Assembly: GCA_002315455.1 (NCBI GenBank)
Contig: DCGG01000023.1
Coordinates: forward strand, 1-6,846
Direction: 5' to 3'
DNA: 6,846 nt
Source of the DNA: Lentisphaeria bacterium UBA1784
GTDB taxonomy: Bacteria; Verrucomicrobiota; Lentisphaeria; Victivallales; Victivallaceae
Position numbers and translations under genes: made by a program. This document shows positions 1 to 5,484 of this stretch, piece by piece. Each line of letters starts with the position of its first letter. Position 1 is the first letter of the stretch. A model generated the notes under the pieces. That model saw only the letters and a list, made by a program, of their open reading frames with translations. It had not been told where the DNA came from and did not search any database.

Positions 1-151
1 CGCTTGTTCCGAGAAAATCGGCAAGCTGTAAAGTCTGCTTGATTTCCTTAAAAAAGACCTCAATGCCCCATCTGGCGAGATACAAGTCGCAGATGGAGTA
101 AGCCGACCACTTGTAGTCTGTCAGAATCAAATGTGCGCAAAATATCGGACA
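1..151 (-). pseudogene. IS4-type DDE transposase, C-terminal fragment, truncated
   Basis: Read on the minus strand, this gives the C-terminal part of a cut-and-paste transposase. The recognisable part starts near 133 (residues LILTDYKWSAY) and includes ARWGIEVFFKEIKQTL and LADFLGTS. It shows the IS4-family Y-(2)-R-(3)-E-(6)-K signature: Tyr at 82-80, Arg at 73-71, the catalytic Glu of the DDE triad at 61-59 and Lys at 40-38. The frame is closed upstream by TAG at 154-152, and no transposase-like residues appear in any frame further upstream. The N-terminal two thirds, with both catalytic Asp residues, are therefore absent, and the rest runs off the left edge. The copy cannot encode an active enzyme. 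It is most likely an IS remnant left by deletion or recombination. A frameshift is less likely because no upstream homology is visible. Confidence 0.8.
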
Positions 152-222
152 CTACCGACGAGGCTTTGAGGGGGAGTTTGGCAAATCGCAGATTGGGGGT
201 TCGGGCCACCTCTGCTCCACCA
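147..222 (+). other. Degenerate tRNA-like sequence, best in its 3' half (Ala-GGC-like)
   Basis: The 3' end has tRNA layout. It has an encoded ACCA at 219-222, an acceptor 3' strand at 212-218 and a T arm at 195-211 (GGGGG, loop TTCGGGC, CACCT) with one mismatch and one wobble. A 5-nt variable loop lies at 190-194, and the anticodon-type loop TTGGCAA at 178-184 would read GGC (Ala). The usually invariant A58 of the T loop is G. The anticodon stem has two mismatches. Only three acceptor pairs (147-149 with 216-218) can form, and no D arm is seen. It is not a working tRNA. It may be a decayed gene, an integration remnant, or chance similarity. The terminator that follows directly is what a tRNA gene would have. 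Confidence 0.25.
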
Positions 223-228
223 GTCTTC

Positions 229-258
229 AAAAAATCCGGTCAAATGACCGGATTTTTT
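229..258. terminator. Bidirectional intrinsic terminator
   Basis: This is a perfect 14-bp inverted repeat (AAAAAATCCGGTCA at 229-242, its complement at 245-258) with a 2-nt centre. The stem is GC-rich in the middle and ends in a run of six T on either strand, so it can stop transcription from both sides. On the minus strand it is the first terminator downstream of the EamA gene and probably ends the DUF4838-EamA transcript after about 190 nt of 3' untranslated sequence. Confidence 0.85.
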
Positions 259-261
259 GCC

Positions 262-384
262 TCTTCGACGGTTTATGACAGAACTCATATCACTTTCCCG
301 CAGGAAATTTCCGGGAGTTGATAGATTTTCAATTTGAAGTACTCACGGTCCCGGAAGTTGATTTATGTCATAACCCGTCGAAGA
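262..384. repeat. 123-bp segment bounded by 19-bp inverted repeats
   Basis: TCTTCGACGGTTTATGACA at 262-280 is matched in inverted orientation by 366-384, with 18 of 19 positions identical. The interior has smaller palindromes (TCCCG with CGGGA near 296-315, TTCAA with TTGAA near 328-337) and the diverged direct repeat at 311-322 and 351-362. No target-site duplication is seen at the borders and there is no coding potential. It could be a decayed miniature element or a long hairpin in the 3' untranslated region of the EamA transcript. The repeat is certain; its meaning is not. Confidence 0.6.
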
Positions 385-451
385 ACCGTTAAATGGGAAT
401 GGATCGTCCGGATTCTGTATGTCAAATCGTATGCCCGGCAAAGGCGAAAGA

Positions 452-874
452 TTAGTGCGCTCCGTGAAGCAGGAACAGCGTCCCGGCCGCAATGCAGAGC
501 GCCCCGGCGATGACCGGCCACGTGGCCTTCTCATGCAGGAAGAGAATCCCGAAGATCACGACGAGAACGACGCTCAACTTGTCTATGGGAGCCACCCGGG
601 AGACGTCCCCGGTCTGAAGCGCCTTGAAATAAAAGAGCCACGACAGCCCCGTGGCAAGCCCGGAGGCGATCAGAAATGCCGCGGCCTTCCACGTCAGTTC
701 CCGGAGGTGGCCGATCCCGCCGCCGATGAGCACGATGCTCCAGGTCAGCAACAGGATCACCGTGGTCCGGACCGCCGTTGCGAGACTGGGATCGACCGTG
801 CGGACGCCGCACTTCGCAAGGATCGCCGTCAGCGCGGCGAAAAACGCTGACAGCAGGGCATAATACTTCCACAT
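452..874 (-). CDS. Single-domain EamA (DMT superfamily) membrane transporter
   Basis: The product is a 140-residue inner-membrane protein made of one EamA domain, half the size of the usual two-domain, ten-helix DMT carriers. Such short members are thought to work as dimers. About five hydrophobic helices can be drawn, near residues 3-20, 34-52, 63-83, 99-114 and 119-137. The stretch SWLFYFKALQTGDVSRVAPI at 78-97, followed by FGILFLHEK near 108-116, is typical of the family. The start at 874 is chosen because GGAGG (885-881) lies 6 nt upstream. The frame stays open further upstream, but only antisense-like inside the preceding gene. It begins 25 nt after the DUF4838 stop, so the two are probably one operon. 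The substrate is unknown. Context suggests a sugar or a breakdown product, but EamA proteins move many metabolites. Confidence 0.85.
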   Translation of the reverse strand: MWKYYALLSAFFAALTAILAKCGVRTVDPSLATAVRTTVILLLTWSIVLIGGGIGHLRELTWKAAAFLIASGLATGLSWLFYFKALQTGDVSRVAPIDKLSVVLVVIFGILFLHEKATWPVIAGALCIAAGTLFLLHGAH

Positions 875-880
875 GATCCG

Positions 881-885
881 CCTCC
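881..885 (-). promoter_or_regulatory. Ribosome binding site of the EamA gene
   Basis: GGAGG on the minus strand sits 6 nt before the ATG at 874-872, within the 25-nt gap after the DUF4838 stop codon. It fixes the start codon of the transporter and rejects the longer open frame upstream. Confidence 0.8.
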
Positions 886-899
886 GGAGAATGCGCGCT

Positions 900-3230
900 C
901 TATTTGCAGAGCAGATAGACCGGCCGCCAAATGCCGCCCACGCCGGAATCATCCTGCACGCGAACCACGACGTCCTGATAGTTCCGATCCCAGTCGTTGA
1001 CGGGGTCCAGCCGGATAAAGAAGGGCGTCTTCCATTGATCGCCGCCGGGAGTGGTAACGTTCTCCCCCGCAAGCTTGCCGTTGACGTAGACCCAGGCGGA
1101 CTCGTCCACCGCGCCGAAGTAGAGATAGACCTCCTTGCCCTTCCACTCCTTGGGGACCCGCACCGGCCATGCGTACCAGCCGATGCCGTCGTAGTCCCGG
1201 AGTTTTTCCACCAGTTCTGCGGGGAGGTTCTTATCCGCCTTCTGCTTCTCCCAGTTGGTCAGAATGGAGATCCGGGGCCACTTCTTGAAATCCCGGGCCT
1301 TGGTCTTTTCCCAATGTTCCTTCAGGCCGACGTTCTTTTCGTCCATTTTGAAGTGCCAGCTGCTGTTGAGCCGTTCCGCCTTGGAATAACCGGAAAATTC
1401 GGAAAGAACCCCGGCGCCGGTCAGATCTCCGAAGCGCTGTTCCACGAAGTTCACCATCATCCAGAACATGGGGAGGTCGTTTTTGTGTTCCTTCCGGAAC
1501 TTGATGAGCGGAATGGCATAAGGCTCCTTTTTAGTCTTGGGCGCCGTCAGCGCCTGATAAGTGAGACGGCTATGCCGATTGCCCAGGAGCAGAATATTGA
1601 CCAGTTTCTTCTCCGTGGGAGAGAGCGGTTTCGCCAGCGCCTTTCGCAGGATCGCATCGGTTTTGTCGAAGTCCTCCGGCTTGAAATAGTCGCCCACGTT
1701 CCACAGCAGTCCCCGGCTGAAGTTGCCGTAAAGACCTACCTTGGCGATCCTTTCGCGGTCGGGCATAATCCGCTTTTCCAACACTTCCTGCCGCCAGTAA
1801 CGGAAGAACTCCCTCACCTCCGGCGCCGCCGGACCGTAAGCGGAATAGTACTCCGCCTCCAACTTCTCGAAGGAACGGTTCGGATCAATGTGGGCCCGGG
1901 CGAGGATGTAGTCCGCGATGCCGGTGGTCGGCCAGAAACCGTACATGCTGTCGTAGTCCGTCCCCACCATGCCGAACTCCCAGGTGATCCGGAAGTGGTC
2001 GTACATCATCTTCTCGATGCCGATGGGCAGAATGATGTTGGCGTGGTGGTCATTGGGCCGCAGATAGACCTTCCGCAAGCCCGCCTTGTACCACCCTTCC
2101 AGCCGCTTCCGGTTCTTTTCGTTGTTGAACATGGAACTCACAATGCCGATGACCATCTTGGAACTGACCTTTTCCCGGCGGGGCGGATCAAGATAGATGC
2201 TGTACGCATACATGCCGACTCCCACTTCGGGATTGATCTTCTCCGCCCGCTTCAGGACCTCGTTGGCAAGATGGACGTAGCGGTCAGTGAGGTGCGCCAT
2301 GGGCTTTTCGCCGGGCAGGACCACGTCCAGCTTCTGACACCCGGCGCAGGTGCAGTAGTTCCCGGAGTCGTTCTCGGTGACGTTGATGATCTTCGGGCGG
2401 ACCTTGGAGTTCTTCCAGTCCTCCACGATCTGATCCGCAACGGCGGGATTCGAGACGCAGATCTTCACCCGATCCCCCGACAGAGACCCGGGACCGCGAG
2501 AACCATCCGGCTGGAGCGCAAAGTAGTCCGGATGCGTCTTGCTGAAGCGCCCCCACCACCGGGTGAAAGCATGCTGAAGTCCAAAATCCTCCGAGCGTCC
2601 CATGCGCTGACGCTTCATCCAGAGCTGATTGCCGAAAACCACGTCCTTCGTGCTTTCCTTGGAGACTTCCATACCCTTGGGCATCTTGATGCGGTAGGGC
2701 TGACCGTAGGCGGGACGGATCCCCCGTATGACCATGGCCGGAACCCAATGGTGTTCACCCTCCTCGAAGGCGAGCACGGGGCTCTCTTTGTAGTGGCAGA
2801 TGCCGGCGTCTCCGGGGAAGAGCCACATAAAACCGAAATTCTTTTCCAGCATGTCGTAGAGCGCGTGAAGCGTACCTGCACGCTTGGGGAGCATCTCCGT
2901 ACTGGCGTGTTTCGCATCGTCATCGCCGAATACGCGGATTCCTTTGGCGTCGACGATCCAGATCGCCTCCTCCGGCTTCAGCTGACGGCCGTCCCCGCCG
3001 CCGACGGTGAGGCAGAACTTCCCCGGGGGTACCTCCCCTTTCTTCACGATGGGAATGGTCTTGCCGCAGACGAGCGCGAGGTGCTTCTGAAGTTCCCCGG
3101 CGGCGAACCGGTACATGGCTCCATCGGCGCCGGCGGTGATGACGGCATTGGCCGGATCGACTTCGACCCTGGCAGCAAACAATGCGGCAGTTCCGCAGAA
3201 AATGGCGAACAAAAGACAGGATCTCTTCAT
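900..3230 (-). CDS. Secreted DUF4838 protein with C-terminal sugar-binding-like domain
   Basis: This 776-residue protein belongs to the DUF4838 group, found mainly in glycan-degrading bacteria and often grouped with alpha-glucuronidase-like glycosidases. Its activity is not established. Residues 1-20 form a Sec-type signal peptide (MKRS, hydrophobic core, ALFAA), so it is exported. Residues 22-135 resemble the N-terminal domain of GH67-like enzymes. The DUF4838 core spans about 160-430 and contains the hallmark NVTENDSGNYCTCAGCQ (283-299), with Cys293, Cys295 and Cys298 as a likely metal or structural site. Residues 683-776 (GWYAWPVRVP, VYLYFGAVDESAWVYVNGK) look like a beta-sandwich of the GH2 sugar-binding or galactose-binding type. 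AAGGGGG lies 7 nt upstream of the chosen ATG. The gene is first in an operon with the EamA transporter and divergent from the GH3 gene. Family assignment is firm; the substrate is not known. Confidence 0.88.
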   Translation of the reverse strand: MKRSCLLFAIFCGTAALFAARVEVDPANAVITAGADGAMYRFAAGELQKHLALVCGKTIPIVKKGEVPPGKFCLTVGGGDGRQLKPEEAIWIVDAKGIRVFGDDDAKHASTEMLPKRAGTLHALYDMLEKNFGFMWLFPGDAGICHYKESPVLAFEEGEHHWVPAMVIRGIRPAYGQPYRIKMPKGMEVSKESTKDVVFGNQLWMKRQRMGRSEDFGLQHAFTRWWGRFSKTHPDYFALQPDGSRGPGSLSGDRVKICVSNPAVADQIVEDWKNSKVRPKIINVTENDSGNYCTCAGCQKLDVVLPGEKPMAHLTDRYVHLANEVLKRAEKINPEVGVGMYAYSIYLDPPRREKVSSKMVIGIVSSMFNNEKNRKRLEGWYKAGLRKVYLRPNDHHANIILPIGIEKMMYDHFRITWEFGMVGTDYDSMYGFWPTTGIADYILARAHIDPNRSFEKLEAEYYSAYGPAAPEVREFFRYWRQEVLEKRIMPDRERIAKVGLYGNFSRGLLWNVGDYFKPEDFDKTDAILRKALAKPLSPTEKKLVNILLLGNRHSRLTYQALTAPKTKKEPYAIPLIKFRKEHKNDLPMFWMMVNFVEQRFGDLTGAGVLSEFSGYSKAERLNSSWHFKMDEKNVGLKEHWEKTKARDFKKWPRISILTNWEKQKADKNLPAELVEKLRDYDGIGWYAWPVRVPKEWKGKEVYLYFGAVDESAWVYVNGKLAGENVTTPGGDQWKTPFFIRLDPVNDWDRNYQDVVVRVQDDSGVGGIWRPVYLLCK

Positions 3231-3278
3231 ACCATATCCCCCTTTTCGGTGTTGTGTGTCGGGTGTAGAAACCGTTTT

Positions 3279-3307
3279 ACAATATCACCGCAGCAGAAAA
3301 AAGTCAA
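3279..3307 (-). promoter_or_regulatory. Sigma70-type promoter of the DUF4838-EamA operon
   Basis: On the minus strand, TTGACT (3307-3302) and TATTGT (3284-3279) are separated by exactly 17 bp. The start of transcription is expected near 3272, leaving a leader of about 42 nt before the ATG at 3230. Confidence 0.65.
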
Positions 3308-3315
3308 GAGGGAAA

Positions 3316-3380
3316 ATCCTGATACAAATGATATTTTTGTATTTTTGTTTCTGCGGAGGAATGCTCCGTTATTTCAGGAT
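3316..3380. promoter_or_regulatory. Nested palindromes between divergent promoters, candidate regulator site
   Basis: ATACAAA (3322-3328) and TTTGTAT (3336-3342) form a perfect 7-bp inverted repeat with a 7-bp AT-rich spacer, centred on 3332. Around it, ATCCTGA (3316-3322) is repeated inverted at 3374-3380, and CGGAG (3354-3358) pairs with CTCCG (3364-3368). The 3332 centre falls about 60 bp upstream of the inferred start of the minus-strand transcript and about 92 bp upstream of the plus-strand one. These are both positions used by class I activators. The protein that binds is not identifiable from sequence. Confidence 0.4.
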
Positions 3381-3388
3381 GAAACCAC

Positions 3389-3417
3389 TTGACAACTTTC
3401 TGCGTCAACGGTATATT
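3389..3417 (+). promoter_or_regulatory. Consensus sigma70-type promoter of the GH3 gene
   Basis: A perfect -35 box TTGACA (3389-3394) and a -10 box TATATT (3412-3417) are spaced 17 bp apart. Transcription would begin near 3424, giving a leader of about 66 nt before the ATG at 3490. Confidence 0.75.
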
Positions 3418-3476
3418 AGCAGCAGGATGGGACGATCCTTCGTCCGGTTCCCAAAATGGTTTCAGCCCTTCTGAAC

Positions 3477-3482
3477 GAGGAG
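3477..3482 (+). promoter_or_regulatory. Ribosome binding site of the GH3 gene
   Basis: GAGGAG lies 7 nt upstream of the ATG at 3490 and sets the start. The overlapping frame beginning at 3389 starts inside the promoter and is discounted. Confidence 0.8.
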
Positions 3483-3489
3483 TATTAAA

Positions 3490-5025
3490 ATGGCTTTCTA
3501 CAACCCCGTCGTCACCGAAGAGATCCGCCGCAAGGTGGCGCAGATGGACCTTCGTCAACTGCTCAATCACGTCTGCTGTCCCAACTTTTCCTCGGATTCG
3601 CCCGATCCCGGGGAGGAGTACGCCGCCGTGTTCTTCCATCCGCAGGCAAACATCCGCGCCCGGGTGGACCGCTATATCGACCGCTTCGGAGCCAATCCTC
3701 TCGTCGCCGCCGATCTGGAAGCGGGGGCGGTTATTCTGCCGGATGCAGTGAAATTTCCTTCGCTTTTCGCTTGCGGACTCCATCCTGACGACGACGTAAT
3801 CCGTACGGCAGGAGAGGCCGCCGCCATGCAGGGCCGCGAAGCCGGCATCAACTGGGCCTTCTCGCCATGCTCGGACGTGGCGGATCATCCGGACACCCCC
3901 ATCGTCGGCATCCGCGCAGGAGGTTCCACCGCCGACGCCGTCATTCGCACCGGGCGCCTCTACGTGGAGGGCCTCCAGCAAAACGGCATGGCCGCCACCA
4001 TCAAACACTTCCCCGGGGACGGCTTCATGACCTACGATCAGCACGTCACCACTCCGGAGAACCCGTTGGACCAGCAGCGCTGGATGTCCATCTTCGGACG
4101 CATTTACCGCACCCTCGGCGAGGCCGGAGCCATGGCCGTCATGCCCGGTCACATCGCCCTGCCCGCCTTCGACGAGCCGGACCCCATCCTCGGACTCTAT
4201 CCGCCCGCCACCCTCTCACGGAACCTCCTCTCCGGGGTCCTGAGGGAGAAACTCGGCTTCTCTGGGATCATCATCTCCGACGCGGTCTCCATGGGGGGCA
4301 TGGTGGGCTTTCTCAACCGCTACGATGCCTTTGCCCGCTTTCTGAATGCGGGCGGCGACTGCCTGCTTTTCACCAGCATGGACGATTTCTTCTACCGGAA
4401 CATGGAGCAGCGCGTCCGTTCCGGCATGCTGACGGAGGAGGTCCTCGCCGACCGTGCCGCCCGGATGCTGGCCTTCCGCAGAGACGTGGCTGCCATGGCG
4501 AAGGCCATCCCGGTCCGGCCCCGGGTGGAGGCCTACGCCGCCGCCGCCCGGGAGGTAGCAAGGAACGCCGTCTCCGTTGTCCGGGACCGGAATGGTCTGC
4601 TCCCGGTCAAAATGGAAAAGCCCCGCATCGGCCACGTAATCATCGCGCTGGACTGGGAGGAGGACCCCGCACCCTACAAACGACTCACCGAAGGCCTGAA
4701 ACCCTACGCATCCTGCGTTACCGAACTGCAGGATACCGGGCCCGGCATCCTGGCGAAATGGGTCGAGGAGGGGAGATTCGATCTAATCGTCTGCAGCATA
4801 GGGAATCCCACCCGCTGGGGCACCGGAAGCTGCCGCATTGCCGGACCGCTCGCCCGCAACATGATGCACGGCTGGATGCGACTCGGGACTCCGGTAATTT
4901 TCGTGGCCCACTACAACCGGAACATCCTGCTGGAGTTCAACGCCGCCATCGACACCCTCATCAACACCTGCGGCTCCGTCCCGGAAACCACGGAGAAGGT
5001 GCTGGAGACGATTTTCGGGAAGTGA
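3490..5025 (+). CDS. GH3 beta-glycosidase, NagZ-like catalytic loop, cytoplasmic
   Basis: This 511-residue glycoside hydrolase family 3 enzyme has no signal peptide and should act in the cytoplasm on short imported glycosides. The TIM-barrel domain covers about residues 15-340. Asp75 (VAADLEAG) is the usual substrate-binding residue. KHFPGDG (172-178) is the GH3 signature, and YDQH (182-185) matches the D-x-H acid/base dyad loop of NagZ-type beta-N-acetylhexosaminidases. Asp264 in IISDAVSMGG is the likely nucleophile. Residues about 355-511 form an alpha/beta C-terminal domain, as in two-domain NagZ relatives such as that of Bacillus subtilis. Position 177 is Asp where classic NagZ has His (KHFPGHG). 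The D-x-H loop favours an N-acetylglucosaminide substrate, but this divergent subgroup could act on another beta-glycoside. The gene faces away from the DUF4838-EamA operon across a shared control region. Confidence 0.9.
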   Translation: MAFYNPVVTEEIRRKVAQMDLRQLLNHVCCPNFSSDSPDPGEEYAAVFFHPQANIRARVDRYIDRFGANPLVAADLEAGAVILPDAVKFPSLFACGLHPDDDVIRTAGEAAAMQGREAGINWAFSPCSDVADHPDTPIVGIRAGGSTADAVIRTGRLYVEGLQQNGMAATIKHFPGDGFMTYDQHVTTPENPLDQQRWMSIFGRIYRTLGEAGAMAVMPGHIALPAFDEPDPILGLYPPATLSRNLLSGVLREKLGFSGIIISDAVSMGGMVGFLNRYDAFARFLNAGGDCLLFTSMDDFFYRNMEQRVRSGMLTEEVLADRAARMLAFRRDVAAMAKAIPVRPRVEAYAAAAREVARNAVSVVRDRNGLLPVKMEKPRIGHVIIALDWEEDPAPYKRLTEGLKPYASCVTELQDTGPGILAKWVEEGRFDLIVCSIGNPTRWGTGSCRIAGPLARNMMHGWMRLGTPVIFVAHYNRNILLEFNAAIDTLINTCGSVPETTEKVLETIFGK

Positions 5026-5063
5026 TCCGTGAGTCCTCCGCCGAAAACGCAACAAACAATTGA

Positions 5064-5227
5064 GGGCACCTCTAAAAATTCATTCCGGCGGCTTGCGGCC
5101 ATTGAGGAAAGTCCGCAACGCGCGACTTTTCGGCGGTTACCACTCTGGGTAGCCGCCTCAAATTCGCACATTACGTCTTCTCCCCCACAGGCTCGCAATC
5201 TATCCGTTTGAATTTTTAGAGGTACCC
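5064..5227. mobile_element. 164-bp MITE-like element with TIRs and TTGA duplication
   Basis: GGGCACCTCTAAAAATTCA at 5064-5082 is repeated inverted at 5209-5227 with one mismatch (C/T at the fourth base). The four bases outside each end are TTGA (5060-5063 and 5228-5231), a target-site duplication. Weaker matching continues inward, for example TTGCG on both sides. Inside are two hairpins: GGCGGTTACC (5132-5141) with 5148-5157, and AAAGTC (5108-5113) with 5124-5129. No transposase is encoded, so it would be moved in trans. The 4-bp duplication and GGG-starting ends recall IS5-type elements, but the parent IS is not in the window. Confidence 0.85.
5132..5157. repeat. Hairpin inside the MITE
   Basis: GGCGGTTACC and GGTAGCCGCC form a 10-bp stem with one G-U pair and a 6-nt loop (5142-5147). 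No T run follows, so it is better seen as the structural core of the element than as a terminator. Confidence 0.6.
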
Positions 5228-5297
5228 TTGACGTTGTGACACTTGGCTCTTGACGAAAACATCAAAGGTAAGGTACATTACAACTGAAAAAGAAAAT

Positions 5298-5425
5298 CCT
5301 TCACAAGCCGCTTTAGCGGTAAGCACGTGAAGGGAATGCGATTGGCAGGTTTTTCAGAGCCCGTGTCGGGCTGCCAGTACTTTTGCCTTCAAGACACAGT
5401 ACATACCACCGGCTCAGCCGGTGGT
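5298..5425 (-). mobile_element. IS200/IS605-like palindromic end remnant (PATE-like), tentative
   Basis: Three hairpins lie in a row. The first is a branched one, CCTTCAC (5298-5304) with GTGAAGG (5327-5333) around CCGC-TTTA-GCGG (5308-5319). The second is AGCCCG-TGT-CGGGCT near 5358-5372. The third is a perfect 9-bp stem with loop TCA at 5405-5425. Order and form recall the left ends of IS200-type elements read on the minus strand, where a strong hairpin blocks outside transcription and a subterminal imperfect hairpin is recognised by the Y1 transposase. No tnpA or tnpB follows. It may be a decayed IS end or a small palindrome-associated element. Family assignment is from memory of element layout only. 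Confidence 0.35.
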
Positions 5426-5430
5426 TTTGA
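5405..5430 (+). terminator. Probable terminator facing GH3 transcription
   Basis: ACCACCGGC (5405-5413), loop TCA and GCCGGTGGT (5417-5425) form a perfect 9-bp GC-rich stem followed by TTTGA on the plus strand. The T run is short, so termination may be partial. It is the first plausible plus-strand terminator after the GH3 gene, about 380 nt past its stop. Confidence 0.5.
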
Positions 5431-5435
5431 TTTCG

Positions 5436-5466
5436 CGCAAAAAAACTGCGGACAGGCGTTTTTGCG
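5436..5466 (-). terminator. Probable terminator of the radical SAM gene
   Basis: CGCAAAAA (5436-5443) and TTTTTGCG (5459-5466) form an 8-bp inverted repeat. Within it CTG-CGGA-CAG (5446-5455) is followed on the minus strand by seven T. It lies about 20 nt past the stop codon at 5485. Confidence 0.5.
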
Positions 5467-5484
5467 AAGGGGGAAAGCCCGACT

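Larger units (their letters stand above)
131..451. other. Gene-free stretch of IS debris, tRNA-like remnant, terminator and inverted repeat
   Basis: No convincing gene lies between the transposase fragment and the EamA transporter gene. The only small open frame (133-321, plus strand) crosses the tRNA-like sequence and the terminator and has no usable ribosome binding site. The stretch instead holds the breakpoint of the transposase fragment, a degenerate tRNA-like 3' half, a bidirectional terminator and a pair of 19-bp inverted repeats. It also has a direct repeat of about 12 bp, CCGGGAGTTGAT at 311-322 and CCGGAAGTTGAT at 351-362 (11 of 12 match), spaced 40 bp apart. Confidence 0.7.
5026..5484. 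other. Gene-free stretch with a MITE, IS200-like palindromes and terminators
   Basis: No gene is supported between the GH3 stop and the radical SAM stop, which face each other. Short open frames here (5029-5211 plus, 5313-5603 minus) cross inverted repeats and lack ribosome binding sites. The stretch holds a complete miniature transposable element, a cluster of hairpins like an IS200/IS605 end, and terminators for the two converging genes. No hairpin with a U-run lies directly after the GH3 stop, before the element. Confidence 0.75.

Noticed and set aside
133..321. A 62-residue plus-strand protein
   Set aside because: It spans the tRNA-like sequence, the terminator and part of an inverted repeat, and has no ribosome binding site.
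875..1072. A longer N-terminus for the EamA protein starting at 1072
   Set aside because: The extra residues overlap the end of the DUF4838 gene, are not membrane-like, and bypass the clear GGAGG site before the ATG at 874.
873..3392. An 839-codon open frame on the plus strand, antisense to the DUF4838 gene
   Set aside because: It mirrors the real gene and arises from the GC-rich third positions. Its product has no recognisable domain, it has no ribosome binding site, and it runs through the promoter of the opposite operon.
3867..5063. A 398-codon open frame within the GH3 gene in another plus-strand frame
   Set aside because: Its product is low-complexity and rich in Arg, His and Gly, typical of an out-of-frame shadow. 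The GH3 frame has all the catalytic motifs.
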